Origin: Bacteroidales bacterium
GTDB lineage: Bacteria > Bacteroidota > Bacteroidia > Bacteroidales > P3
NCBI GenBank assembly: GCA_017940465.1
Contig: JAGAYN010000036.1
Location: 1-64,000 of the forward strand
Direction of reading: 5' to 3'
Length of the DNA stretch: 64,000 bases
Both the position numbers and the translations under genes were made by a program. Below, piece after piece: positions 16,141 to 24,790 of this stretch (positions are counted from its first letter, which is position 1; every line of letters starts with the position of its first letter). A model generated the notes under the pieces. That model had not been told where the DNA came from. It did not search any database and saw only the letters and a program-made list of their open reading frames with translations.

Positions 16141-17172
16141 TTATTCTACAATCTCCAGGTTGTCGCCGTCCACAAGGCGGGCCTGGCCGGTGACGACGAG
16201 GCGGTCGCCAGCCTTGAGAGCCCCCGCCTCGACGGGGATGATTTCAATGCGGTCGTCGAAGCGCTGTCCGAGGGTGACAGCCACACGGCGCGCGGTGTTG
16301 CCGTCGGCCACGAACACGTAGCGGTCGTTGGAGCCGGTCAGTTTCAGCACACTCTGGTAGGGAACCACGATGGCTTCCACCTCGCCCACCCCGAGACGTG
16401 TACGGACATACATGCCCGGACGGATCTTCTCACCGCTGTTGGGAATGTTGAGTTTGGTTTGGAAGGTGTGGGAGGAGGGGTCGATGGTGGGATAGACAAT
16501 CTCAATGGTACCCTGGAAGATCTGGTCGGGATAGATGTCGCTCTCGATATCCACCTTCATGCCCGTCTTGACCAGCGGGAAGTAGGTCTCGGGGATATTG
16601 ATGATGGCTTTCAGGCGGCTGATTTGCGTGAGGGTAAGGATGGGCTGGCCGGCATACATCTCGCCGTCCTCATAATTCTTGGCGCTGATGACGCCGGCAA
16701 ACTGGGCCTTGACGAAGGTGTTCTCTTCAAGGAAGCGCTCGCTCTCCACCAGTTGGTCGTATCCGGCCTTGGTCTGGTCGTAGACTTGCTCGCTGACCGA
16801 TCCGGTAGACTTCAATGCGGTGACACGGTCGAGTTCGGTTTTGGTGGATGCCAGGTTGATGCGGGTGGTGTTCAGCTGGGTCTGATCCATGCGGACCAGC
16901 ATGGAACCCTTCTGAACCCGCGAACCCACCTGCACGTATATGTGCTCGATGTGGCCGGTGACGCTGGGGGCTATGTTCATGGTCTCATAGCCTTCCAGGG
17001 TGGAACTGAGCTCGAGCGTCTTGGATATGCGCTCGCTGGCCAGGGTCTGTACTTTCACTTTCTCGGCCTCCTTCTTGGTCGTGGTGGCGGCCTTGTCGCC
17101 ACCTTTGCCGCCACATGCCGCCACACTCATCGCGGCAAGGGCAATCATTGCGATTCTGATGTACTTGTTCAT
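16141..17172 (-). CDS. Periplasmic membrane-fusion protein of the RND pump (AcrA-type)
   Basis: A 343-residue lipoprotein: the signal peptide ends in the lipobox SVAAC with Cys20, so it is anchored in the inner membrane facing the periplasm. The order is a barrel-sandwich (lipoyl-like) half, TGHIEHIYVQVGSRVQKGSMLV (62-83), then a short coiled-coil hairpin (about 95-140), the second lipoyl half and a beta-barrel domain (VDIESDIYPDQIFQGTIE). It links the RND permease to the outer membrane channel. It sits between the tolC-like and permease genes in one operon. Confidence 0.95.
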   Translation of the reverse strand: MNKYIRIAMIALAAMSVAACGGKGGDKAATTTKKEAEKVKVQTLASERISKTLELSSTLEGYETMNIAPSVTGHIEHIYVQVGSRVQKGSMLVRMDQTQLNTTRINLASTKTELDRVTALKSTGSVSEQVYDQTKAGYDQLVESERFLEENTFVKAQFAGVISAKNYEDGEMYAGQPILTLTQISRLKAIINIPETYFPLVKTGMKVDIESDIYPDQIFQGTIEIVYPTIDPSSHTFQTKLNIPNSGEKIRPGMYVRTRLGVGEVEAIVVPYQSVLKLTGSNDRYVFVADGNTARRVAVTLGQRFDDRIEIIPVEAGALKAGDRLVVTGQARLVDGDNLEIVE

Positions 17173-17183
17173 ATTGGTATATT

Positions 17184-18578
17184 TTATTTATTCAACAGGT
17201 TTTCCAATGCCACTTGGGCACTGATGACGTTCATCACGGCCTGGATGTAGTTGCTTTGTGCTGTGATGATGTCAGTGGAGGCGGTGGTAACCTCCAGGCT
17301 GCTGGCGCGGCCGTACTTGTATTTCTCCGAGAGGGAGGCGAAGACTCGCTGTGTCACCTCGAGGTTCTTGCTCTGTATGTCATAGTTCTCCAACGCGGAG
17401 GCCAGGTCGTAACGCAACTGGTTGTACTGCAGACGGAGCCCGTCCTCGGCCTGACGGCGGCTGTTCTGTGTCTCCTGCAGTGCCAGCCTTGCGCTCTTCA
17501 CCCCTGCCAGACGGGTGCCGCTGGTGAGCAACGGCAGGCTGATGGAGGCCCCAAGCATGTTGGGGGGGGTCATGTTGAAACCCTCGTCCTTGCCGAAATA
17601 GGTCTTGGCACTGTACTGGTAGTAGGCCGACACCGTAGGCAGGAAGTCCATCCACGCCATGTTCACCTGCCGCCGTGCCAACTCTTCGTTCTTGGCCAGC
17701 AGCTGGTAGTTGTAGTTATGCTCCAGGTGGAAAGACTCCTGCATCAACTGGACGGCGGCGTCCACGCTGAGGATATCCTCCATGCGTGTGGTCAGTTCCA
17801 GCTCGGCATTCACATCGGCCCCCAGCTGCAGTAGCAGCGAGTTCTTGAGCACCTGCAGGGAACGTTTGGTGCTGTTGATGCTGCTCTTGAGGGTGGCCAC
17901 CTGCACCTGCAGCTTGTCGGCATCCACCTGCTCGGCGGCTCCCACATTGACCGCACTCTGGCTCGTGGCGGCCAGGCGCTCAAGGTTGGCCAAAGAGGAA
18001 TCGAGCAGGCCGATAGTCTCCTGCATCACCAGGTGCGACACATAGACGTTCTTCACCTGTGCACGTGTCTGCTGCTCGGTCTGCTGGCGCGATATGTCGG
18101 TCATCTCGATGGCCAGGTTCTGCAACATCGTGCCCACCACCTGTGCACCGGTCAGGCCGATGGCGGCGGTGAGGCTGAAGGTGCCGCTAGGGTTCATGGC
18201 GATGCCGCCGCTCTCGGAAGCGTCGGCTGCGCTGCCGCTGGAGGGGAACGAGATGGGCATGGTGACGCCGCCGATGGTGACCGAATCGGGCATCATGGAC
18301 ATCATGCTTCCGCCCCCGCCGAAGTTCATCTTGTAGCCCAGCATGTTCTGGTAGTCGAATCCGGCCTTCAGCGAGGGGAGCATTGTCGAAAGAGTCTTCC
18401 ATTTCTCCCACTCTGCCTTCTTCACCTCCAGGTTGGCGTTCTGCATGGCGGCGTTGTGCTCCAGGGCATACTGCTGGGCCTCCTCGAGGCTGAGCCGCAA
18501 CATGGGCCGTTCCTGTGCCGATGCCGCCAGGCCGAGGGCCGCGACGGCGAGCTGTAAAAACACTCTTTTCAGTTTCAT
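17184..18578 (-). CDS. TolC-family outer membrane efflux channel
   Basis: A 464-residue protein with a signal peptide (residues 1-21) and the internally repeated OEP architecture: long alpha-helical hairpins (about 30-75, 165-250, 330-460) flanking beta-barrel strand insertions. The C-terminal segment YKYGRASSLEVTTASTDIITAQ has the typical GxxSxLEVxxA pattern of TolC proteins. It has no obvious lipobox. It is the first structural gene of the tetR-tolC-MFP-RND operon, 7 bp after the regulator. Confidence 0.93.
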   Translation of the reverse strand: MKLKRVFLQLAVAALGLAASAQERPMLRLSLEEAQQYALEHNAAMQNANLEVKKAEWEKWKTLSTMLPSLKAGFDYQNMLGYKMNFGGGGSMMSMMPDSVTIGGVTMPISFPSSGSAADASESGGIAMNPSGTFSLTAAIGLTGAQVVGTMLQNLAIEMTDISRQQTEQQTRAQVKNVYVSHLVMQETIGLLDSSLANLERLAATSQSAVNVGAAEQVDADKLQVQVATLKSSINSTKRSLQVLKNSLLLQLGADVNAELELTTRMEDILSVDAAVQLMQESFHLEHNYNYQLLAKNEELARRQVNMAWMDFLPTVSAYYQYSAKTYFGKDEGFNMTPPNMLGASISLPLLTSGTRLAGVKSARLALQETQNSRRQAEDGLRLQYNQLRYDLASALENYDIQSKNLEVTQRVFASLSEKYKYGRASSLEVTTASTDIITAQSNYIQAVMNVISAQVALENLLNK

Positions 18579-18585
18579 CTTTATA

Positions 18586-19257
18586 TTATTCCTTGTTTTT
18601 GTTTTCCTGTTGGTTATAAATGGCGTTCAGCTCCTCGGTCACCTGCCTGAAGTGCGCCTCCTGCTGATCGTAGCGGCATATGGTGTCGGTGGACATCAAT
18701 CCGCGCAGGTAGGTGAAGCACACCTCGTTGAGCTGGCGGGCATAGCCCTCGCCGTCGGGGACTTCCGAGAGGCGTTTGCGCTGTATGGTGGAGCAGAAGA
18801 AGTCGATGGCCACCTCCACATCGGCATCGGGCCGCATGTAGTTGCGGGCTGTCATGTAGTCCATCCCTTTGCGGAGCATGCCGCGCAGGGAGTCGGAATG
18901 CAGGCGGAAGAAGCGGTCGTGGATGTCGGGATAGTAGCGTTCGGTCTCCTCGAGGATACGGTTGTAGCGGTGGATGAACATGGCATTGGCGCGGAGCATG
19001 TACATGGCCACCAGCAACGGCTCGTCCACCTGGCTGTGGGCATGTCGGTGCATCTCGTTGGTCTTTTCGTGGACAAGGTTCAGGCACTCGGTGAGCAGTT
19101 CCTCCTTGTTGGCAAACTGCTCATAGAGTGTACGCTTCGACATACGCATCGACTGCGCGATGTCGTCCATGGTCACCCCCTTGCACCCGCGACTGTTGAA
19201 CAGCCGCAGGGCGGTCTCGATCACCTTCCCTTTGTTTCCTTCCGATGCCATATACAC
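18586..19257 (-). CDS. TetR-family transcriptional regulator of the efflux operon
   Basis: A 223-residue repressor. The N-terminal helix-turn-helix (residues about 10-55) contains the family signature GVTMDDIAQSMRMSKRTLYEQFANKEEL. The C-terminal ligand-binding helical domain is divergent, as usual. A second ATG two codons later (MASEGN) is an equally good start. It is the first gene of the operon, directly upstream of tolC-MFP-RND, and probably represses the whole operon, including itself, until an inducer binds (inference). A perfect palindrome just upstream is a candidate operator. Confidence 0.93.
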   Translation of the reverse strand: MYMASEGNKGKVIETALRLFNSRGCKGVTMDDIAQSMRMSKRTLYEQFANKEELLTECLNLVHEKTNEMHRHAHSQVDEPLLVAMYMLRANAMFIHRYNRILEETERYYPDIHDRFFRLHSDSLRGMLRKGMDYMTARNYMRPDADVEVAIDFFCSTIQRKRLSEVPDGEGYARQLNEVCFTYLRGLMSTDTICRYDQQEAHFRQVTEELNAIYNQQENKNKE

Positions 19258-19325
19258 CTTATTTTACTTACATACAGCACTATACACAGCATTCACGCCC
19301 CGTATCGGCTGCACGAAACAAGGTG

Positions 19326-19333
19326 CAAAGATA
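19326..19333 (-). promoter_or_regulatory. Bacteroidetes -7 box of the efflux operon
   Basis: CAAAGATA reads TATCTTTG on the minus strand, about 70 bp before the tetR start. It lies 7 bp downstream (minus direction) of the palindrome 19341-19367, which would cover the spacer and -33 region. Confidence 0.6.
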
Positions 19334-19340
19334 CAAAAAA

Positions 19341-19367
19341 CTTGGAAAACCCTGTCGGTTTTCCAAG
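19341..19367 (-). terminator. yajC terminator overlapping the efflux promoter
   Basis: A perfect 11-bp inverted repeat CTTGGAAAACC / GGTTTTCCAAG with a 5-nt loop. On the minus strand it is followed by TTTTTTG, a good intrinsic terminator for yajC, 27 bp after its stop. Because it overlaps the upstream promoter elements of the tetR operon, it may also serve as the TetR operator. Confidence 0.7.
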
Positions 19368-19394
19368 TTTTGTCACGTTAATTTTTCCTAAATT

Positions 19395-19691
19395 TTACCG
19401 ATTCTTCCGCTCCGGCAGGGGTTGGAGGGAGGCCAACTGCACCTTCATGCGTGCCCCTTGGGCGGCCTCCACGGTGGCCATGGCGCCGTCGCGGCTGACG
19501 AACGTCACGTGTATGCCACCCGCCGTCATCAGGCGGTCGCCCGACTTGAGGCTGTCGCGGAAGGCGGCCTCCTTCTTGGCTTTCTGGCTTTGGGGGCGGA
19601 TGAGGAAGAGGTAGAACACCACAATCATGGCGATCACCATGATGGCTGTCTTCCAGCCGTTGGAGATGTCGAGGAGCATCATAAGGGTCAT
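19395..19691 (-). CDS. yajC: Preprotein translocase accessory subunit YajC
   Basis: A 98-residue inner membrane protein with one N-terminal transmembrane helix (residues about 14-32, AIMVIAMIVVFYLFLIRPQ) followed directly by the YajC hallmark RPQSQKAKKEAAFRDSLKSGDRL and a small cytoplasmic beta domain. YajC forms a subcomplex with SecDF that assists SecYEG. secDF is not in the window, so here yajC is monocistronic with its own terminator. Confidence 0.93.
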   Translation of the reverse strand: MTLMMLLDISNGWKTAIMVIAMIVVFYLFLIRPQSQKAKKEAAFRDSLKSGDRLMTAGGIHVTFVSRDGAMATVEAAQGARMKVQLASLQPLPERKNR

Positions 19692-19777
19692 AGCTGTGTT
19701 TTTTGTATTTATTGCCTAACGCGCCCAAATGTGTTTTATTGCGCGAGGGTGAAAATTTTTGTTTCCCTGACGAAAAA

Positions 19778-19797
19778 CACCCCCGGAACCGGGGGTG
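19778..19797 (-). terminator. Terminator of the lipoprotein gene
   Basis: A perfect palindrome CACCCCCGG / CCGGGGGTG with an AA centre. On the minus strand it is followed by TTTTTCG. It lies about 130 bp after the stop of the lipoprotein gene at 19927. No gene is seen in 19692-19926. Confidence 0.65.
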
Positions 19798-19926
19798 GAA
19801 AAGTGTGATTTTTTGGGTTCAAAAACTGGAAAAAGGGCGAAATTGGCAGTTTTACAATAGGCTGGTTACCAGCGTTCTGTAGGCATCATATTCTTCCCCT
19901 TTCCTTCCCCTCCGGGAGTGCACCTG

Positions 19927-20664
19927 CTATCGGGCTGCGGGCTGCCTGGTGAGCCGGAGGGCGGCCTCCCCGTAGCAGAAGAGCATGTGATCCTCGTCGG
20001 GCATGTAGAAGCCGCCGTGCGCAGTCTCGCCGTCGGCGAAGATGGTGGCGGTCCCCACGCCCCGGTCGTAGGAGTAGTCGACGTTCCAGCGCATGGATTC
20101 GCTGCCACGGTCCAAGGAGATGAGGGCGGTGGTGGCGGAGAGGAACCTCAGCTCGTAGTCGTAGTTTACGTACCACTCCCCGACACCCTCGGCGAGGCTG
20201 GAAGTCCAGACCGTACCCTCCATCGCATCGGGCGTGGCATAGGAGACCTGCTCCCAGCCCACGGGCCGTCCGGGCAGGTCGAGTGCCTGCTCCATCTGGA
20301 GGAAGTCGGCCAGCAGGCCCGTGGTCTTGGACCAGTTGATGGGGGTTAGGAAAGGCGTGTCACTCTGCTCGGGGTCGGGGTTCTGCACGGTGGCGGTTCC
20401 CTCGCCCCCGTCCCACGAGTAGCCGAAAGGGGCGGCGATGCATACGGACTCCAGGTCGCCGCGTTCAGCGTTGATGAAAAGCATGCCCGAGGCGGCGGTG
20501 TTGAACACCATGGTGTAGGCTAACGAGATGTCGCCATCAGCCTCGTCGGTGTAGGCCACATGTCCGCTCCAGGCCGTGCCGGCCAGGTCGAAGTCTTCGC
20601 CGCAGGCCGAAAACAGGCCCGTCGTGAGCAGCGCGAGGGCTGCCAGTTTCAGTGTCTTTTTCAT
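19927..20664 (-). CDS. Lipoprotein of unknown function with two related halves
   Basis: A 245-residue protein with a lipoprotein signal (lipobox LFSAC, Cys21), so membrane anchored. Two halves share a pattern: GTAWSGHVAYTDE (about 29-41) and GTVWTSSLAEGVG (about 154-166), each followed by a beta-rich lipocalin-like stretch ending in GGEGTATV or RGVGTATI. This suggests a duplicated beta-sandwich or lipocalin-like domain. No catalytic motif is recognised. The stop precedes a strong terminator. The gene has its own transcript between yajC and the M13 peptidase. Confidence 0.7.
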   Translation of the reverse strand: MKKTLKLAALALLTTGLFSACGEDFDLAGTAWSGHVAYTDEADGDISLAYTMVFNTAASGMLFINAERGDLESVCIAAPFGYSWDGGEGTATVQNPDPEQSDTPFLTPINWSKTTGLLADFLQMEQALDLPGRPVGWEQVSYATPDAMEGTVWTSSLAEGVGEWYVNYDYELRFLSATTALISLDRGSESMRWNVDYSYDRGVGTATIFADGETAHGGFYMPDEDHMLFCYGEAALRLTRQPAAR

Positions 20665-20759
20665 GGTCTTGAAGCATCAACCGGTCAATCCGTGCGCCTC
20701 CGGCCGGCGGGGCCGCCGGCCGGAGGGTTGCAGGCCGCAGGTATGGGCTCGGGCGGCGG

Positions 20760-22808
20760 CTACCACAGCATGGCACGCTTCTCGGGTGCGAGCCACATGC
20801 CGTCGCCATCCTTGATGCCGAAGGCGTCGATGAATTCGGTGACCTGCGGCAGGGCTACATTGACGCGGTTGCGGCCAAGGGCGTGGACATCCATCTGGGT
20901 GAGCTGCAGGATGGCCTCGGGGCGGATGTTGCTGGCCCACACGGCGGCGTAGGCCAGGAAGAAGCGCTGCTCGGGGGTGAAGCCGTCCATCTGATCCTTG
21001 TTCACCTGGTGCTTCGTCATGGCGTTCTGCATGGCAAGGTAGCTCACATGGAGGCCGCCGTTGTCGGCGATGTTCTCACCGAGGGTGAGTTCGCCGTTGG
21101 CGTAGGTCTCGGGCTCGTCGAGCACCTTGACGGCACTGAAGGCGTCGACCAGGATCTGCGAGTTCTGCTTGAAGTTGGCAGCGTCCTGCTCGGTCCACCA
21201 ATCGTTGAGGTTGCCATCCTTGTCGTACTGGCGGCCCTGGTCGTCGAAGCCGTGGGTCAACTCGTGGCCGATGACGACGCCGATGGCGCCGTAGTTGGCG
21301 GCCTCGTCGGCGTGCATGTCGAAGAAGGGAGGCTGGAGGATGGCGGCGGGGAAGCAGATTTCGTTGGTGGTGGGGTTGTAGTAGGCGTTCACCGTCTGCG
21401 GGGTCATGAGCCACTCATCCTTGTCGACAGGCTTGTTGATCTTGCTGAAGTTGTAGGCCATGTCGAATTTGTTGCTGCGCACCACGTTGGCATAGTAGCT
21501 GTCGTTCTTGATTTCGAGGCCGCTGTAGTCGCGCCACTTGTCGGGGTAGCCGATTTTGACATAAATGGTGGAGAGTTTCTCGTGGGCGTTTTTCTTGGTG
21601 GCATCGGTCATCCAGGTGGCCTGGTCGATACGCTGGCCGAGGGCGGTGATGAGGTTGTCGACGAGGGTCACCATGCGGGTCTTGGCTTCGGCGGGGAAGT
21701 GCTTCCTGACGTAAAGCTGGCCGAGGGCCTCGCCCATGGCGCCTTCCACGGTGGAGGTGACGCGTTTCCAGCGAGGACGGTTCACCTCGCGGCCGCTCAT
21801 CATCTTGCCGAAGAACTCGAAATTGGCGTTCACAAATTCGTCGCTCAAGTAGGGGGCGGCGCCGACAATCTCATGCCATGCGAAGTAGGCCTTCATCACC
21901 TCCACGTCGGCATCTTTCATCACGCGGTTCACCTCTTCAAAGTATTGGGGCTGGGCGATGTTGAAACTTTTCATGCCGTCGAGGATGTTCATGTCGGCAA
22001 AGTACTCTGCCCAATCGATATTGGGGGTGAACTTCTGGGCTTCTGCGACAGTGTAGCGGTTGAAGGTGGCCTGTGGGTCGCGGTTCTGGAGCTTGGTATT
22101 CATGGCGCGAGCCAGGCGGGTTTCAAAGTTCATCACCATCTGGGCCAGTTTGTCGGCACGGATGCCGCTCATCCGGTCGTAGCCTGCCATGGCGAATTCC
22201 TTCTCCATCAGGGCCACATAGCCCTCACGGAACTGGGCGTTTCTGCCTTCGTCAAGAAGATAGTAGTCACGGTCGCCCAGACCGAGGCCACCCTGGTAGG
22301 CCCAGGCGATGCACTGTTTGGCATCGTCCTTGTCGGCTTCGCCAAAGACGCCGAAGAGGACGATGTTGCCGCGCTTGTGCATTCTGCGCAATTCAGACCA
22401 CACGTCGGCACGGGTCTTCAAGTTGTTGATTTCTTCGAGGAAGGGGCGGAGGGGCTCCATGCCGTCGGCCTGCAGCTTGGCGCTGTCCATGCCGAGATTG
22501 TACATGGTGGCGATTTTGTCCTCCAGGCTGCCCGCGTCGTTCCGGGCGTCTTTGACAGAGTCGATGAGATCATTGACATCCTTCAAGGCCTTCTCGCCCA
22601 GCACGTCGAAGGCACCGTAGCGCGAGTGCTCGGCATCGAGAGGATTGTTTTTCATCCAGCCGCCACAGGCATACTGATAGAAGTCGTCCTGGAGGCGGGC
22701 CGTGGTGTCGAGGTTGTCCAGTTTGACGCCCGAGGTGAGTTCGTGCTTGTTCTGGCAACCTGTTGCAATTACTGCCATAGTTGCAATGGATAAAAGTGTT
22801 TTTCTCAT
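20760..22808 (-). CDS. M13-family (neprilysin/PepO-like) zinc endopeptidase lipoprotein
   Basis: A 682-residue metallopeptidase with a lipoprotein signal (ATGC, Cys18), so probably tethered in the periplasm or on the surface. The catalytic zinc motif is HELTH at 515-519 within VIGHELTHGFDDQGRQYD. The second zinc-ligand region is ENIADNGG about 60 residues later, and the substrate-binding motif VNAYYNPTTNEICFPAAIL precedes it. The C-terminus ends KRAMLW, matching the conserved CxVW-type end without the cysteine, as in bacterial PepO. It cleaves oligopeptides. Length is normal. Confidence 0.95.
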   Translation of the reverse strand: MRKTLLSIATMAVIATGCQNKHELTSGVKLDNLDTTARLQDDFYQYACGGWMKNNPLDAEHSRYGAFDVLGEKALKDVNDLIDSVKDARNDAGSLEDKIATMYNLGMDSAKLQADGMEPLRPFLEEINNLKTRADVWSELRRMHKRGNIVLFGVFGEADKDDAKQCIAWAYQGGLGLGDRDYYLLDEGRNAQFREGYVALMEKEFAMAGYDRMSGIRADKLAQMVMNFETRLARAMNTKLQNRDPQATFNRYTVAEAQKFTPNIDWAEYFADMNILDGMKSFNIAQPQYFEEVNRVMKDADVEVMKAYFAWHEIVGAAPYLSDEFVNANFEFFGKMMSGREVNRPRWKRVTSTVEGAMGEALGQLYVRKHFPAEAKTRMVTLVDNLITALGQRIDQATWMTDATKKNAHEKLSTIYVKIGYPDKWRDYSGLEIKNDSYYANVVRSNKFDMAYNFSKINKPVDKDEWLMTPQTVNAYYNPTTNEICFPAAILQPPFFDMHADEAANYGAIGVVIGHELTHGFDDQGRQYDKDGNLNDWWTEQDAANFKQNSQILVDAFSAVKVLDEPETYANGELTLGENIADNGGLHVSYLAMQNAMTKHQVNKDQMDGFTPEQRFFLAYAAVWASNIRPEAILQLTQMDVHALGRNRVNVALPQVTEFIDAFGIKDGDGMWLAPEKRAMLW

Positions 22809-22850
22809 TTTATGTATGATAATGATTATTGATTATACGCGTAAAAGAAT

Positions 22851-22884
22851 GGTACGGGTCGTCCCTCGCGGGGCGACCCGTACC
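22851..22884 (-). terminator. ilvE terminator
   Basis: An inverted repeat GGTACGGGTCG / CGACCCGTACC with a GC-rich inner part, 16 bp after the ilvE stop. On the minus strand it is followed by ATTCTTTTAC. Confidence 0.7.
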
Positions 22885-22899
22885 GCTGCGTTTCTGCGG

Positions 22900-23913
22900 T
22901 CAATCCATGATGGTGTTCCAACCATGCTTGTCCTCGGCCTCGCCGAGCTGGATGGCGCGGAGGGCGTTGTAGAGCTTGGTGCTCCAGGGGCCGGGCTCCT
23001 TGCCGAAGACGTAGCTCTTGCCGGTCTCGGGGTCGTCGAGGCGCTCGATGGGGCTGATGACGGCGGCGGTGCCGCAGGCGCCGGCTTCCTGGAAGGTGGC
23101 CAGTTCCTCCACATCGATGGGGCGGCGCTCCACTTTCATGCCCATATCCTCGGCCAGCTGCATGAGGCTCTTGTTGGTGATGGAGGGCAGGATGGAGGTG
23201 GACTTGGGGGTGATATAGGTGTCGCCCTTGATGCCGAAGAAGTTGGCTGCGCCGGCCTCGTCGACATATTTTTTCTCCTTGGCGTCGAGGTAGAATTCGC
23301 AGGCATACTCGCCGCCGTGGCAGGCCTCGGTGTGGGCCTTGAGGCTGGCTGCGTAGTTGCCGCCCACCTTGTAGATACCGGTGCCGAGGGGGGCCGAACG
23401 GTCATACTGGCGGGTGATGACATAGGGGTTGGCCTTGAATCCGCCCTTGAAGTAGGGGCCCACGGGGGTGACAAAGATGAGGAAGAGGTACTCGTCGGCG
23501 GGCTTGACGCCGACGGTGATGCCGGTGCCTATGAGGAGCGGGCGGAGGTAGAGGCTTGCGCCGGTGCCGTAGGGGGGGATGAATTTCTCGTTGAGTTTGA
23601 TGACGCGCTTGCACATCTCGACGAATTTCTCGGTGGGCAGCTCGGGCATCATGATGCCGCGGCAGGTGCTCTGGAGGCGTTCGGCGTTGGCTTCGGGGCG
23701 GAAGATGCGGATCTTGCCGTCCTTGCAGCGGTAGGCTTTCAGGCCCTCGAAGGCTTCCTGTCCGTAGTGGAGCGAGGAGGCGGCCATGTGGATTTCCACA
23801 TTCTCCGAGCTGGAAACTTCGATTTCGCCCCACTGCCCGTTGCGGTAGTAGCAGCGCACGTTGTAGTCGGTTTTGACATACCCGAAGGGTAGGTTCTGCC
23901 AGTCTATATTCAT
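22900..23913 (-). CDS. ilvE: Branched-chain amino acid aminotransferase
   Basis: A 337-residue class IV PLP aminotransferase, type II BCAT by length. It interconverts Leu/Ile/Val and their 2-oxo acids with glutamate as partner. The PLP lysine is Lys182 in GTGIYKVGGNYAAS. The arginine region LYLRPLLIGTG (121-131) and the phosphate-binding turn SILPSITNKSLMQLA follow. The role is terminal BCAA synthesis or catabolic entry to branched-chain acids. It is monocistronic, with its own promoter at 23959 and terminator at 22851. Confidence 0.96.
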   Translation of the reverse strand: MNIDWQNLPFGYVKTDYNVRCYYRNGQWGEIEVSSSENVEIHMAASSLHYGQEAFEGLKAYRCKDGKIRIFRPEANAERLQSTCRGIMMPELPTEKFVEMCKRVIKLNEKFIPPYGTGASLYLRPLLIGTGITVGVKPADEYLFLIFVTPVGPYFKGGFKANPYVITRQYDRSAPLGTGIYKVGGNYAASLKAHTEACHGGEYACEFYLDAKEKKYVDEAGAANFFGIKGDTYITPKSTSILPSITNKSLMQLAEDMGMKVERRPIDVEELATFQEAGACGTAAVISPIERLDDPETGKSYVFGKEPGPWSTKLYNALRAIQLGEAEDKHGWNTIMD

Positions 23914-23958
23914 GATAATGAGTTTTTTAGGTTGTTTGTTATTAATTTTACACTACGG

Positions 23959-23966
23959 CAAAGATA
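23959..23966 (-). promoter_or_regulatory. Bacteroidetes -7 box for ilvE
   Basis: CAAAGATA on the plus strand gives TATCTTTG on the minus strand, 46 bp before the ilvE start. Confidence 0.6.
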
Positions 23967-24019
23967 GGAACTTTTTTCTGATGGGAGAAAAAAAATTTTA
24001 CCATGTCGGAAAAAAGTAG

Positions 24020-24027
24020 TAATTTTG
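24020..24027 (+). promoter_or_regulatory. Bacteroidetes -7 box for the tRNA
   Basis: TAATTTTG lies about 27 bp before the tRNA 5' end. Confidence 0.55.
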
Positions 24028-24053
24028 CACCCGGTTTCGCGAGAGCGGGACAC

Positions 24054-24127
24054 GGCCTCTTAGCTCAGTTGGTTAGAGCAGCTGACTCATAATCAGCGGG
24101 TCCTTGGTTCGAACCCGAGAGGGGCCA
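24054..24127 (+). tRNA. tRNA with CAU anticodon (elongator Met or Ile2)
   Basis: A full cloverleaf. The acceptor stem is GGCCTCT / AGGGGCC (one G-T wobble), the D-arm GCTC...GAGC with AGTTGGTTA loop, the anticodon stem GCTGA/TCAGC with loop CTCATAA, and the T-arm CTTGG-TTCGAAC-CCGAG, with discriminator A. CCA is not encoded. The anticodon CAU and elongator features exclude initiator tRNA. The GGCC-rich acceptor resembles tRNA-Ile2, whose C34 becomes lysidine, but elongator Met cannot be excluded from sequence. Confidence 0.93.
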
Positions 24128-24208
24128 CAACGGAAATTGAAAATTGAAAATTGAAAAACCTCCACCTCTCTTTCAATTTTCAATTTTCAATTTTCACATT
24201 TTGGAATC

Positions 24209-24622
24209 ATGGGACGCATCATGGCCATAGACTATGGACAGCGGCGCACGGGCCTGGCAGTGACCGACCCGCTGCGCATCATCGCCACCGCACTCTGCAC
24301 GGTGGAGACCCCCACCCTGCTCCCTTATTTAAAGGATTATTGCGCGCGCGAAGAGGTGGACCTCTTCGTGGTGGGCCAGGCGCGGCGCATGGACGGCTCG
24401 CCCTCGCCCTCGGCGCAACTCATCGAGCCCTTCGTCCTCACCCTTCGCGACGCATTCCCTGACAAGGAGGTGGCTCGCATCGACGAGCGCTTCACCTCCA
24501 AGCTGGCCTTCCAGAGCATGATCGACAGCGGCCTGAAAAAGAAGGACCGCCGGGACAAGGGCACCGTGGACCAAGTGGCGGCCACCATCATGCTGCAGGA
24601 CTACATGAGGGCGCACCCCTGA
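24209..24622 (+). CDS. ruvX: Holliday junction resolvase-like RuvX/YqgF
   Basis: A 137-residue RNase H-fold nuclease involved in 16S rRNA 5' end maturation and possibly Holliday junction processing. The catalytic residues are visible: Asp8 in MAIDYGQRRTGLAV, Glu in IDERFTSKLA (about residue 94) and the last Asp in KGTVDQVAATIML (about residue 124). An internal ATG (MAIDYG, 24221) is an alternative start. It is first in a plus-strand series with def, the TPR lipoprotein and the PPDK-like gene. Confidence 0.93.
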   Translation: MGRIMAIDYGQRRTGLAVTDPLRIIATALCTVETPTLLPYLKDYCAREEVDLFVVGQARRMDGSPSPSAQLIEPFVLTLRDAFPDKEVARIDERFTSKLAFQSMIDSGLKKKDRRDKGTVDQVAATIMLQDYMRAHP

Positions 24623-24680
24623 GACCCCGTTTTCCACCCCTTTTCCAACCCACTGACAGACAAAGAGATACAAAGACAAA

Positions 24681-24746
24681 GTTAAAGAACAGTTATAGAA
24701 CAGTTAAAGAACAGTTAAAGAACAGCCTTGGAGGATACCTGCCGCA
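24681..24746 (+). repeat. 11-bp tandem repeat between ruvX and def
   Basis: The unit GTTAAAGAACA occurs at 24681, 24692 (as GTTATAGAACA), 24703 and 24714, in exact 11-bp steps. It continues in phase with units containing GGATACCT, the same octamer that marks the interspersed repeat copies at 12.4, 39.2 and 47.6 kb. Confidence 0.8.
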
Positions 24747-24790
24747 CAGGCAGGGGACCCCTCCGGCATCACCCGAAAACAGCACCCCGT

